From Pomphorhynchus laevis (Eukaryota > Acanthocephala > Palaeacanthocephala > Echinorhynchida > Pomphorhynchidae): a stretch of DNA of 64,000 nucleotides. The notes under the pieces are model-generated. The model was not told the DNA's origin and did no database searches. It saw nothing but the letters and a program-made list of their open reading frames with translations. Location: assembly GCA_012934845.2 (NCBI GenBank), contig WNNJ02001112.1, positions 1 to 64,000 of the forward strand, read 5' to 3'. The position numbers and the translations under genes were made by a program. This document shows, piece by piece, positions 22,133 to 33,545 of this stretch. Positions within the stretch are counted from its first letter, which is position 1; the number at the start of each line of letters is the position of its first letter.

Positions 22133-23264
22133 GTAAGTACATACTTTATAATATTGAAATCAAAAATTTTGATTGATCCTCGATTAATATTAAACAAAAT
22201 TAATATTATATATTAATTAGTTCAATATATGATATAAAATATTATATATTATACATTTATTTAAAACTCATAATAATGATATGACCATATTTGTTAATAT
22301 AATCATAAGATAATCTAATACTATTTATATAATATAATTATATAATATATAATATAGTATTACCAATTATAGTATTTTATTTTCAGAGATTATTTAGTAA
22401 CAAAGGATGTCTGAATTGGGCAAATTTTGACAATTTTGACAAATATTCGAAAGAAACTGACTATTCTTGGTTTAGAAATATACACACATGCAATAAATTA
22501 TAAAATACAGCGCAAAAAACTACATAAATAAAGGAGGAAAGAGTCCTTGTCATCGATGCCCAGAAAGGCATTGATTTGATCTCTCGTGGACGGTTCCGCT
22601 TCAACAGGATTTCAAGATATTCTGGTTCAAGCGAGGGATTCCTTCATAGTTGTCTTTTATTTTAATTTTCATAAATAAAAATTATATTTAAAAATATATT
22701 TCTTTTTATTTATTTATCTGCGCTTCTGGTTTGGTAATTTAACAATTTAAATAACCAACTTTAATATATTTAATTTAATATCCTTTAAAATTACGATAAA
22801 TAATTACAATTATTTTTTATTTATCATATTAAAATTTATTTCATATTTATTTGTTTTGTTAAAATATGACAAGTCCCATAGTAATTTATTTATGAAAAAG
22901 AATAGAGATTGACAAACGAATAATTGTGTGAAAAATGTTGTGGCTTTAAAGCGCTTTCCACGTGAAATGATTTTGGTGTATTTCCTAAGTATATTGCATT
23001 TTGTAAAATTTAATTTATTTAATATTGTGAATAAATTAGTTTAAGGAAATTTTATTTCCTTGAAAGTAATATAAATAAAATGGCTATTGAAGTTATGTTT
23101 TTAAAAGGATTAGTCCAATAGAATTAAGAAATTCAATAAAGACATTAAAAGGTCCAATAAAAAATCATTATTTACTGCAGTATATATTTTCAGCTGTTTA
23201 GTAGATTTACGTATTCAGTTATAATTTTCTGAATACATCAATTGCTTTTAAATAGTTAAAACTG
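22133..23264. other. AT-rich spacer
   Basis: Low-complexity sequence apart from a more balanced patch at about 22540-22640 (around CATCGATGCCCAGAAAGG) in which I recognise no gene. Confidence 0.4.
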
Positions 23265-24175
23265 ATCCATTATTGATAAATAATTATTGGATCAAATAAG
23301 AAAGAAAATTATTTTTGATATTTGCTAACTATTTGTTAGCACATTCAGAATATTACTAATTTGTAATTATGTAATTTTCTGAAGATGCTAACAGAAGTTA
23401 CGAAGCCCGTCGTACAGTGACGGGTTTCGTATACATGACACATGGAGTTTCAAAGCGAATACAATAAACGAAATAGGCAATTTACCAGTGAACTGTGGAA
23501 AATAATATACAAAATAAATAATTAATAATAATTTATTCTGAATAGTTGATACTGATCCGTTATTGATAAATAATTATGGGAGCTAGATCATAAAAAGACG
23601 ACAATTTTATTTGATATTTCGCTAACTACTCTTAGCATCTTCAAAAAATTACATCTTAAGATAGCATCTTCGGATACTGTTGGCATCTTTATTGTAATTT
23701 TCCAGTGGACAGTGGAAAATAATATACGAAATAATATAATTAATTTATAATATAATAATTAATATATTAAAAATAATATTATAAATAATATTTATTAAAT
23801 AGTTGATACTGATCCATTATTGATAAATAATTATTGGATCTTTATCAAAGAAGAAAGGAAATTATTTTTGATATTTCGCTAACTACTCTTAGCATCTTCA
23901 GAAAATTATAATTTTAAGGGTAATGATTAAAGAAAGAAAGAAAATTTTATTTGATATTTCGCTAATTTCTGCCAGCATCTTCAGAAAATTACAATAATGA
24001 TCAAAGAAAGAAGGACAACTACATGTGCAACTGCATGTTGTGCACATGTAGTTGCACAACAGGTGTAACGAAAGCAATTGATTTATAATTATTGGAGCTG
24101 GATCAAAGGAAATAAGAAATTATTTTTGATATTTCGCTAACTTCTGTTAGTATCTTCAGAAAGTTATGCACTTTT
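23265..24175. repeat. Cluster of five or more short interspersed repeat copies
   Basis: A unit built from ACTGATCCATTATTGATAAA, ATAATTATTGGATC, an AAGAAAGAAA stretch and TTTGATATTTCGCTAACT, ending in CATCTTCAGAAAATTA, occurs around 23260, 23550, 23805, 23940 and 24090 with variable truncation. The same ATTTCGCTAACTTCTGTTAG core and a GAGCTGGATCAAA box form the inner palindrome of the foldback element at 12.1-12.9 kb. They are short, non-coding and clustered, as MITEs or foldback pieces are. Confidence 0.7.
23400..23432. other. GC-rich stem-loop in the repeat cluster
   Basis: ACGAAGCCCGTC, a 7-9 nt loop and GACGGGTTTCGT pair over 12 positions with one G-T wobble. It is the only GC-rich hairpin in this AT-rich kilobase. 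A second hairpin with arms around CAACTACATGTGCAAC lies at about 24023-24060. Confidence 0.55.
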
Positions 24176-24391
24176 TAAACAATTGATAATTGTCGGCCCT
24201 GAATTTAAAATAAAATTAAAAAATGTTTAAATTTAAAATATTTTATTTGTGGTGTGATAAGTGTAAATAAGTGTAGTGTGTAAATGCTTAATTTACAGAA
24301 AAATCATTATTATTTATAATATTTTTTATTATAAATAAAATAAACATTTATTTATTAAAAAATCAATAAAAATCTTTTGTATCGAATTTAG
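24176..24391. other. Presumed intron sequence before the Ig exon
   Basis: AT-rich, ending in the acceptor ATCGAATTTAG. Nothing else recognised. Confidence 0.4.
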
Positions 24392-24718
24392 GTAAACGAT
24401 ATGAAGATATAATAATAGAGCAAGATGTCCCAACGCTCAGTAGTCCAGTGGTAGATGTTCTTATATTTTTGGAAGGCGACCTAGGTAATATAACATGTAG
24501 CACAATACCTGATACGCCGACTCAACTAATCGATTGGTATTTCAATGACTTTCAGATTAGTCAAGGCCAGTCCGTAATTTCTACAAAATATCACGTACAT
24601 CGCTCAGGTTTTGATACTCACACTCTATTCATATATCCACTTGATAAAAACGATACTGGTAAATACACATGCGTAGATCATGACAATGGCGAAATATCAG
24701 AATTTCAGGTTTATATAA
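24392..24718 (+). CDS. Immunoglobulin-domain exon of a surface or secreted protein
   Basis: Between an acceptor (ATCGAATTTAG) and a donor (A|GTATGT) lies a 327-bp exon with phase-1 borders on both sides, the classic layout of Ig-domain exons. The frame encodes a full Ig fold: the B-strand cysteine in LGNITCSTI, the C-strand tryptophan in LIDWYF, and the F-strand DTGKYTC with the second cysteine, with a LFIYPLDKND run before it (DxGxYxC motif). The domain would be extracellular and bind a protein or glycan partner. Flanking exons of the gene are not recognised in this window; the exon upstream (candidate membrane exon at 19.4 kb) is in the wrong order to be its anchor, and downstream DNA is satellite. 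It may be an orphan exon, a gene with huge introns, or a decayed copy, although the exon itself is intact. Confidence 0.7.
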
Positions 24719-24837
24719 GTATGTATACGGCTTAAATAAGCTCGTATTTATTTTGGCTATAGCGGGATGATTTATTCCCATAAAAATATTCAAAAATTAC
24801 TATATTTTGCATATTTTAAATATCATATTTATCATTA

Positions 24838-25240
24838 TTTAAAAAAAAACGTTTTTTTTACGAATCTGAATAAGATAATTCAAGTTCGTACAAATTAAAT
24901 TATTACACAAGTTGCATTATATATTTTCATTATTTATAATAAAAAATTTCCAAAATAAAAACTTTATAACTTTGAAACTGTTATTTAAAATATTAATACA
25001 AATTTAGATAGTCATACAAATTCGCAAAAAATGTTTTTTTTACGAATTTGAATCAGGCAATTCAAGTTCCTTCTACTAAATGAAAAAATATTACAATTTT
25101 CAAGAATGAAACATAAAATAAGAACAAGCCATTGGGCGGATTTAGCGCACCACGATTTTGTCAACCAAGATCATAAGCTAAATTAATAATTTATAATAAA
25201 AAATTTTCAAAGTAAAAACTTTATAATTAATTTAAAAAAA
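24838..25240. repeat. Left flank repeat of the satellite array
   Basis: It contains a diverged satellite core (CGTTTTTTTTACGAATCTG with ATTCAAGTTCGT) and then a block with CATTGGGCGGATTTAGCGCA and CCAAGATCATAAGCTAAA. The same block order recurs at 26750-27095 on the right side of the array, so the array is enclosed by direct repeats of about 300-350 bp. Confidence 0.75.
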
Positions 25241-25244
25241 TTAT

Positions 25245-26705
25245 GTTTATAATAAATGATATCATATATATTATATATTAGAATTTTTAATATAATATTA
25301 AATATAATATAATATTTATATATGTAAATGATCAATTTATATTCGTTCTTGTTTATTAATTATCAATTTATTAAATTATGAACGAAATAATAGAATACTT
25401 TTTTTAATAAATAGGTATTTATTAAATAGCAATTTTTAATTTTTTCATTTTTAATCGAATTTTGATTAAAATTCGATTAAAATTTTAAAAAACGTTTTTT
25501 TTACGAATCTGAATGAGATAATTCAAGTTCGTGCAAATTAAATTATTAAATGATATCATATATATTATATATTAGAATATTTAATATAATATTAAATATA
25601 ATATAATATTTATATATGTAAATGATCAATTTATATTCGTTCTTGTTTATTAATTATCAATTTATTAAATTATGAACGAAATAATAGAATACTTTTTTTA
25701 ATAAATAGGTATTTATTAAATAGCAATTTTTAATTTTTTCATTTTTAATCGAATTTTGATTAAAATTCGATTAAAATTTTAAAAAACGTTTTTTTTACGA
25801 ATCTAAATAAGATAATTCAAGTTCGTGCAAATTAAATTATTAAATGATATCATATATATTATATATTAGAATATTTAATATAATATTAAATATAATATAA
25901 TATTTATATATGTAAATGATCAATTTATATTCGTTCTTGTTTATTAATCATCAATTTATTAAATTATGAACGAAATAATAGAATACTTTTTTTAATAAAT
26001 AGGTATTTATTAAATAGCAATTTTTAATTTTTTCATTTTTAATCGAATTTTGATTAAAATTCGATTAAAATTTTAAAAAACGTTTTTTTTACGAATCTGA
26101 ATAAGATAATTCAAGTTCGTGCAAATTAAATTATTAAATGATATCATATATATTATATATTAGAATTTTTAATATAATATTAAATATAATATAATATTTA
26201 TATATGTAAATGATCAATTTATATTCGTTCTTGTTTATTAATTATCAATTTATTAAATTATGAACGAAATAATAGAATACTTTTTTTAATAAATAGGTAT
26301 TTATTAAATAGCAATTTTTAATTTTTTTCATTTTTAATCGAATTTTGATTAAAATTCGATTAAAATTTTAAAAAACGTTTTTTTTACGAATCTAAATAAG
26401 ATAATTCAAGTTCGTGCAAATTAAATTATTAAATGATATCATATATATTATATATTAGAATATTTAATATAATATTAAATATAATATAATATTTATATAT
26501 GTAAATGATCAATTTATATTCGTTCTTGTTTATTAATCATCAATTTATTAAATTATGAACGAAATAATATAATACTTTTTTTAATAAATAGGTATTTATT
26601 AAATAGCAATTTTTAATTTTTTCATTTTTAATCGAATTTTGATTAAAATTCGATTAAAATTTTAAAAAACGTTTTTTTTACGAATCTGAATAAGATAATT
26701 CAAGT
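25245..26705. repeat. Satellite array, 294-bp unit, about five copies
   Basis: The anchor AACGTTTTTTTTACGAATCT recurs with its C at 25493, 25787, 26081, 26376 and 26670, giving spacings of 294, 294, 295 and 294. Units are almost identical, differing by single bases (ATCTGAAT versus ATCTAAAT alternates between neighbours). Each has an internal palindrome (TCGAATTTTGATTAAAATTCGA) and a TGATATCATATATATTA stretch. No open frame. Alternating variants suggest growth by duplication of two-unit blocks. Confidence 0.95.
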
Positions 26706-26749
26706 TGTGCAAATTAAATTATATATTAATTATATAATCATTATATATC

Positions 26750-27230
26750 ATTATTTATAATAAAAAAATTTCCAAAGTAAAAACTTTGAAACTGTTATTA
26801 TATACAATTCTATATTTCTTTCAATATTCGTAAAACTTTGAAATTTAAAATATTAATACAAGTTGAGTCGTACAAAATCGCAAAAAAATGTTTTTTTACG
26901 AATTTGAATCAGGCAATTCAAGTTCCTTCTACTAAATGAAAAAATATTACAATTTTCTTGATTGAAATATAAAATAGCCATTGGGCGGATATAACGCACC
27001 ACGATTTTGTCAACCAAGATCATAAGCTAAAACTGAATTAATAATTTATAATAAAAAATTTCCAAAGTAAAAACTTTATAATTAATTTAAATAAATTAAC
27101 ATTTTTAGACTGTTATTTTAAATATTAATACCAATTTAGATTGACATTATTAAAGAATGCTTTTTACGAATTTGAATCAGGCAATTCAAATTCGTACAAA
27201 TTGAATTATTGCACAAGTTAAATTATACAA
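26750..27230. repeat. Right flank repeat of the satellite array
   Basis: Direct repeat of 24930-25240, with the ATTGGGCGGATATAACGCA block and the same AT-rich borders, then a third diverged copy of the ACGAATTTGAATCAGGCAAT word near 27165. Confidence 0.75.
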
Positions 27231-27359
27231 ACTGTGGCTTGTCTAACTTTGCAAATACCTTTTCGTTTATATTATAATTTACAAATATAGCATTTAACAT
27301 TTTAAATGCATTAAAGATAATAACTGTTGGTTAAAAAGTAAAATATTTTTATAGCTAGA

Positions 27360-27455
27360 GTTAATTATACAAATTGTTGAATTATATAAATTGAATTATT
27401 ACACAAGTTGAATTATACAAATTGAATTATTACACAAGTTGAATTATTCAAATTG
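27360..27455. repeat. Short tandem repeat, about 32-bp unit
   Basis: The unit AATTGAATTATTACACAAGT with TGAATTATACA occurs two to three times in a row, and its words echo the satellite flanks just upstream. Confidence 0.7.
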
Positions 27456-27479
27456 TAACTTGTCTAACTTTGCAAATAT

Positions 27480-28204
27480 ATCTTCGTTTGTGTTATAAGC
27501 AAAAAGTTAATTACCTCAATTAGTTAATATTAATTACCTCAATTACAAATACGAAAAAAAAAGATAAATTATTAATGCTTTCGAAATACTTCCCCATCTT
27601 CAGTTACACTTTCACTACAGCTTCTCAAAACACCATTTGAGGAAGGGACGCGTAGGGCCCTTCATCAAATATATGACTTAACTGAACTGATTTTTTACGC
27701 AGCCTATGAATCTAATAATCGGTAGCCATCTTACATACTTCGGTGCAAGAGATAGCCCTGCTTAGACTCAACAAACATAATTTTATCAATGACTATTGTT
27801 TCGCTATAAGTTGGTAAATTATGGTAAGACATCAAAACGCGTCAAATTAACTTTCAAACGACGATTTTGTTTAATGTGCTGCCAGACGACGCCTTTAATT
27901 TTGCCATTGCCAGCAGTACTATCGTTTCAGACACTGTTATTTGAATTATATCTCAATAAAGTCAATTGTTTCAAAAGTAAAAAAATATTAATCTCATATT
28001 AACAACCCAAATATTTAGTGTTGAAAAAATTTTCTATCACAAAATGTTAGCTTTTTAACTGGCATTAATAATGAATTTCTTAAATACAAAACAGACAAGT
28101 GGATAAATTAGTTAAATAATGAGGTTAACTAAAACTGATGAACAAGGAGATACTCTAAAAAATAGACAAAATCCGGTCTTGAGATGACTTCTATAATTAC
28201 GGAC
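27480..28204. other. Intergenic stretch with a less AT-rich island
   Basis: The part at about 27570-27960 is more balanced and may be remnant coding or repeat DNA; the longest frame (68 codons at 27796-28002, without an ATG in protein-like context) shows no family I recognise. The rest is AT-rich. Confidence 0.35.
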
Positions 28205-29812
28205 AGGAGGATCTGATCCCTTCAGCTTAAACTAGTGCGCTGCATCCCGTCTGAACCATTCAGGGTCTCACACACCTGAGGATCCAGTCGAGGCAGACTA
28301 TGGTAGGTAATCGCGATATAAAGAGCTTAAGAAACCTTAGTATTTGCTCTGCGGGACGTCCTCTTGAAAGTAATACTAATTTCAAGATTGCAAAGATACT
28401 CCAAAGGCGCACCTGAGCTTTATCACTTAATGACATATGCTGAGCCTGTTTCAGGACCCATCTAGCTTTCTTCAGTACACTTTTGAATTTAATCAAGTCT
28501 GGTTCAGTCGACCAATTAACCTTAATGGTGCACCCTAGGTATTTTACTCAATGTGTAAAGGAGGGGAGTGCTTGATTGTTAAATATGGAAAAGAGAAAGA
28601 TTAAATTGCTAGTCTCTTTAGTTTTTTCTTTGTTGCAGGGGCACCATTAAAAACAACTGCATGCGATTTAGAGGAGTTGAGAATAAGATTGGATGTGGAT
28701 AATTGGTATTTTAATCTTGAAAAGAAGCGACTGATCTTCGAGACTATCTTTGCATTTGCGTCCAGAAAACAGGGATGCGGTATCGTCAGCGTATATCACT
28801 AGATGTTGGTCGCGATTAAATGTTTTGAATAGTACAATGGAAGCAGCGATATATAATATAGGAAAAAGTGGGGAACCTTGAAGCACATCTGTAATTAGGT
28901 AGAACTGAGGTGCATCGGTGTCGGCTTCATCAAAGAATCGCTTGGTATACAGCAATATCTCCATCGTGCTAACAATTATCACAGGCAACCAGAGGACCTC
29001 AAATAAGAGATAACGAAAGAAATGGATAGGGGCGGTCCGAGTAAATTTTTACAAACCCATGAAAACCTGAATGGATTAACTTTACTTAGATGGGCGCGGA
29101 TTTACTTAGATGGGCGCGTGGTTGGGAAGATTGAGTGGCTACATAATTCAGTATGATTAGTGACTTCGCCAAAACTTTGTCAAGGACTATACTAGCAATC
29201 CAACCCAACGATCTCTCCTTCCAGCAGACAAACCTCTCCTTTTTGAATATCTTCCAAAAGAAATACTGAGAAGGGTTAAAACGAGCAATGCTCGCCCTAT
29301 CTCTACTAAGCTAAGATCTATATCTAGACATCCAGTATTTATTTAAAAGGACCTGTCTGACGGAAACAGATATATTGGAAAGGTGCTGCAATTTTTGCTA
29401 GGACCTTGTGTTTTGTTAGTATGGGGTTATCAATGCAACTTTTATAGGTAGTCATAAGGATCGCGGTAGTTTCCGATGAGAGGTATGAATTGAATCGGGT
29501 CAGACTCGCATTTATGACTCTAAGGAAGATTTGGATAGCTGCCTGGAAGCATGCCACTCTGATTAGATCAAAGTGAAACCTCCTTATCAGCAACGTATCT
29601 TCCTCTAACCGCAAACGAATTAGGGCGTGCGAGGTGGACAATTGTTGGCGCGACCGCTCTAAACAGGTAGGCTTTAGAAGCCACCTCTAATGTAGCAATA
29701 ATGTCGAGGAGAGAATTTGTTGTAGTGCAATGAAAGGTGGGGTAGTAATTTATGTATAAGATAGTCGTTCCTGGCTCTGTGGAGTGCTGCATTAATCCAA
29801 CAACCAGTTATG
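28205..29812 (-). mobile_element. Decayed LINE, family B, copy 1
   Basis: Minus-strand order is endonuclease end, linker, reverse transcriptase, C-terminal part. The endonuclease piece near 29720 reads TTTNSLLDI (compare STTNSLLDILLLHKKW at 58.9 kb), followed by IRRFHFDLIRVACFQAA. The reverse transcriptase at 28970-28700 includes LLYTKRFFDEAD, VLQGSPLFPILY and LVIYADDTASL with the catalytic YADD. The stretch 28496-28260 looks like the thumb and C-terminal region. Many frame changes separate the parts. The layout (apurinic-type endonuclease then reverse transcriptase) fits the I/Jockey side of the LINEs; the clade is undecided. A small direct duplication of TTTACTTAGATGGGCGCG lies at 29083-29118. 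Confidence 0.75.
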
Positions 29813-30370
29813 TAATGGCATAGTAATGGCAAACTCCTTTCTCTGACTGTCTGTTAAAAGCTGACAAACCCGAGTAGAGAGTTGCGCGTGTGATATGGAA
29901 GTGTCCGGAAGTGGTTCCCGGGAGTTAACGATATCTGTAACAGATAAGTCCCTGCTCCTGAAGTCATTCAAAGGCGGGTTGATTGGGGATATTGAGTGAC
30001 TCAATAATTATGTAGAGATAGTGACTCCTCCAAAACTTTATCAAGGCCTATACTACCAATTTAACCGAATGCTCTCTCCTTACAGTAAAAATCTTCTCCT
30101 TAGGAATATATTCCCAAAGAATACTGCAAAGGCTTAATACGAGCAATGCTCGCCCTATCTCTACTCAGCTGAAATCTAGATTTAGAACTCAAGTATTCTA
30201 TCGAGAGGGTTTGACTGACGGAAACAGAAAGATTTTAGCTAAGACCTTGAGTTTTGTTGGAATTAGGTATCTTTCTCTAACCGCAACGAAGTAGGTCGTC
30301 CCAGGTGGACAGTTGTTGGAGCGCCTGCTTAATACAGATAGGCTTTGGCAGCCACCTCTCGTGTAGCAAT
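29813..30370 (-). mobile_element. LINE family B, copy 2, joined to copy 1
   Basis: Positions 30000-30370 repeat the order of words found at 29150-29710 (GAGCAATGCTCGCCCTATCTC, then the linker, then the GGTGGACAATTGTTGG-type block), with an internal loss of about 200 bp. The 29813-30004 part encodes DFRSRDLSVTDIVNSREPL and is collinear with 63.2 kb. This is therefore a second, more shortened copy or a tandem duplication with the join at about 29812. Confidence 0.65.
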
Positions 30371-31430
30371 AGAATGTTTATATAAAAACATATTAAAAAT
30401 TATAAAAATTATTAAAAATTAAAAATTATAACATTCATAATTCGTTATTCAAGTGTGAATAATCTTAATTTAATAAAAATAAATCGTCGTAAGGGCTGGC
30501 CAGTTGTTTTAATGAAACTGTGATACTAAATTCATTTCTAACTCGGGCCACGGTCTTGGAAAGAAAGTAAACAATTATCATCAATCCATTTGTCGTATAT
30601 TGTTTCTTTGAGTTTCATATAGTTTTGATAGTGGTTTTCCATTATCAAAACAGTTCTGGGCAAGAACTGTTCTGGGCAAGCCAAGGTGGGAAATCGATGT
30701 AACATTACCATTAATAAACAATTACTTAAAAATATATATACATTTGTGTTTACAATAACAAATGCCATTTATTTTATAATTGACAATAATCAATAATTAA
30801 TTTATAATTTATTTTTTCAATGTTGTAGAAAAGGACTGGTGTATAGAGCGATCAAACGTAAATATATTACAATTCAATTTTGTTACGCTGCTGATAACTG
30901 TTATAATGGTACAATGAATTTAATACTATGTGTATATGTTGAATAAGGACACAACCATTGCTGATGTTGATATTTCAAAATTGTTGCGGTCGTTTGAAAT
31001 TTAAGAAAAATATTCTAAATTCGATTTCCTATTTAGAAATTAGAAATCGATCATTATATAATTCGTTAATTTATTATTACATAATTATTAATTGATAATT
31101 GACCTGACTAACACTGTATTGAGCATTTAAAATCACTTTTAGTTACTTGATATCATGTTAGCTTTAGTTCTTCAACACTTTTGGATGGTCATCAAGTTCA
31201 ACTGACGTGAAAACGAAAATGATAAATAATTTAAGTAATTTTTTTCGAATAATTTGCCAAATATATGATTAATAAATATACTATAAATACTTGATCGCAG
31301 TTTCAATGATCGTTAATATAAAAATCAATTGAATATGTATTTTTAAAATTAAATAACCTGCATTTGGGATTCGTTATACAACTCCTGTTTATTGAAATGA
31401 TAGATATTGTAATAGAAATAAATAAGGTTT
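30371..31430. other. Spacer with one possible transposase relic
   Basis: AT-rich outside 30480-30960. A minus-strand frame at 30538-30768 contains LPRTVLIMENHYQNYMKLKE, vaguely like the VIVMDNASYH region of Tc1/IS630-type DDE transposases, but the invariant D is E and the rest is not recognisable. A 15-bp duplication (AACTGTTCTGGGCAAG) lies at 30645-30680. I see no supported gene. Confidence 0.3.
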
Positions 31431-32200
31431 CTTTTAAAACGTTTCACTACGACAGGCTTCGTCAGTATACCCATGCTTACAATTTTACGACATCGCCATG
31501 AATTTTGCAACTTTGAATTAATGAATGGAAATTCACCGTTGTTCGATTCTGATAACGTAAAAGTTTAGTCTATAAGATTTCCTATTACCTCGACTTAAGC
31601 TAATCTGCACTTAGCAGATATTAAATAAAGTTTCTTGGCCCGTCAGCTAATCAAGTCATTATGTTGGTTAAGATAAATAGACCACATATTGTTAATATAA
31701 CCATTAACATTCTAAAATCTACATATATTTATCGACAAATAAAAAACGTATCCGAGCTAAATTTTCGTTATCAGAATCGAAAAACGGTGAACTTCCATTT
31801 TATCATACTTAAATATGCAAGGACGCTTAAAGTATCTTGCAGACAGAGATCTATAGAAAGAAACAAGATAAAAATACCTACTACATGTCAGCAGTTGTCA
31901 TCCTCAAAGGTTAAATGGCTGTTAATATATAATAAACTATTCAGAAAAAAATTAAAAGTTTTAAAAGTTTAAAATACAAAGTTTAAAAAATTAAAATCAC
32001 TCAAAATGACTTTTCCGATAAAGTGATTAAGCGATAACAACTATTCAGAGCAAGGGGATACACAGACAAATATATTGCCAATTATTGATTTTAACATTAA
32101 ATCAATTAAATCACTTAAATATGCAAAATCACTTTGCAGACAAAGATCTACAGGCTTCATCAATATACCATTTTACAACATCGGAAGAAATAAATATAAA
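31431..32200. repeat. Unclassified repeat with inverted and direct segments
   Basis: 31525-31557 and 31766-31798 are inverted copies (31 of 33 positions by eye) sharing the word TTCGATTCTGATAACG. The phrase ACAGGCTTCGTCAGTATACC near 31452 recurs as ACAGGCTTCATCAATATACC near 32152, and AATATGCAA with GCAGACAGAGATCTA near 31813-31855 recurs near 32110-32150. An open frame of 103 codons (31661-31972) spans these repeats and is basic, low in complexity and unlike any family I know. Confidence 0.5.
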
Positions 32201-32724
32201 TATAAAATTCGCTTAACTGATAAAAATTGATAAAATTAAAGTTCATAAACTCATATTACGTCGACAATTGTAAAGTTTATAAAAAAAATTAATTGTATTG
32301 TTTGTTATTGCAGTATCTTCGCATTATTATCACATTTTCAATATGGTCACATTTCGATATCATATTTAGCGCAAAATATATTTTTCTTTTAGTCTTTTTA
32401 ATCATTAATTGAAATCAATTTTTGATTTTTTTAAATAATTAAAATCGATTTATAATATTTCAGATAAAAGGAAACGAGAAGACCGTATTTTAATACCTAA
32501 AAATTAAATGAATTATAATATTTTTACCGTTGCCATCTTCATAAAGGTTTACTTTTTTAGTCAAACATATATATCACACCGAAATATATCATCAGTTTGA
32601 TTCCAAAAGATGGCAGCAGCTTGATCCCCTTAAACTAAAATAACAAAAATAATAACATTAAATTAATGGAAATTTTACAATAATTTATAAATTACATATT
32701 TAATATATTATTATAAAATAACAA
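32201..32724. other. AT-rich spacer
   Basis: No gene or repeat recognised. The change to GC-richer sequence at 32725 is abrupt, marking the border of the next retroelement scrap. Confidence 0.45.
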
Positions 32725-32965
32725 ATTCAGTCGCCTCGAAAAGCGGCCGTGCGAATTTACTCCTATCGCAGTCGAGACCCTCGGCGCCTTCTGTCCTTCC
32801 GTAATGAAGTTCCTGGAATCTCTAGGAGCAAAGCTGTCTCCATAAACGGAGAAAACGTGCACGCACATGGCTGATGCAGCGCCTTAGCACTACCATACAA
32901 TGGGGCAATGCGGCGTATTTCAAAGAAGCAACTGAATAATCTAAGCTCGAATTTTTCATTTAACA
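32725..32965 (+). mobile_element. Scrap of the R2-type element, region between RT and endonuclease
   Basis: Plus-strand frames read MKFLESLGAKLSP and, in another frame, RTWLMQRLSTTIQWGNAA. In my memory of animal members of the family represented at 20.6-21.4 kb, this is the segment with the pattern FLxxLGxxxxxxTGE...FLxQRLSxAIQRGNAA, lying before the cysteine-histidine knuckle. It is GC-rich against an AT-rich background and shows stops and frame changes, so it is a dead fragment. Assignment rests on a short match. Confidence 0.4.
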
Positions 32966-33545
32966 TTTATTTTATCTCTATTGTATAGTTTGGTTTGCGG
33001 CATTATATTTTAATATAATTTTATTTTTTTATCTAAATAGATTTTGTATCATAGGTTTAGGTTAGTATCTGTGAAACCATCAAGATAACCTTTGAAAAAA
33101 TACAAGACGTTTACATAAAATTAAAAGGTAATATTATGCTAATACATTATATTAATATATTATGATACATATTTAATAATTTATTAGTATTTTGTAATTA
33201 CAATTAATATAAGATTAAAATCGGCTTTATTATTTAGTATATAGATGCGTTCCTCGTGAATTGAATGTGCTTCTTGAATGAAACAGAACGGGGCATTATT
33301 CTAAATCTAATTTTGTCGACTATCAAAACTGCTTTCTTAAAGGGCATTTTCTGTAGGAGCAAAACTTACCTTTGAATACCTAAGTTCATCGAGCACGGGC
33401 TATGACATTGAGACGCTATCATGCAAATACGTTCAAAATAAGGAAATTATATTAAATAAATCCTCTGTGACTTAAAGATTCGTCAATTTAGATAAAAAAA
33501 ACAAATACACAAAAATGAAATTGTCTATTTGATAGAACAATAAGG
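32966..33545. other. Intergenic spacer
   Basis: AT-rich, with a more balanced patch at 33240-33420 in which I see no gene. Confidence 0.4.

Noticed and set aside
24436-24460. A-box-like AGTCCAGTGGTAGATG suggesting a tRNA
   Set aside because: It lies within the coding part of the Ig exon and lacks the other tRNA elements.
25245-26705. CRISPR-like array
   Set aside because: The repeats are 294 bp, nearly identical throughout and without unique spacers; this is a satellite in an animal genome.
30538-30768. Possible DDE transposase end (VLIMENH)
   Set aside because: The catalytic D is E, the surrounding residues do not fit, and the frame is short. Kept only as a remark on the spacer.
31661-31972. 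103-codon basic open frame
   Set aside because: It spans inverted and direct repeat segments, has low complexity and no recognisable domain.
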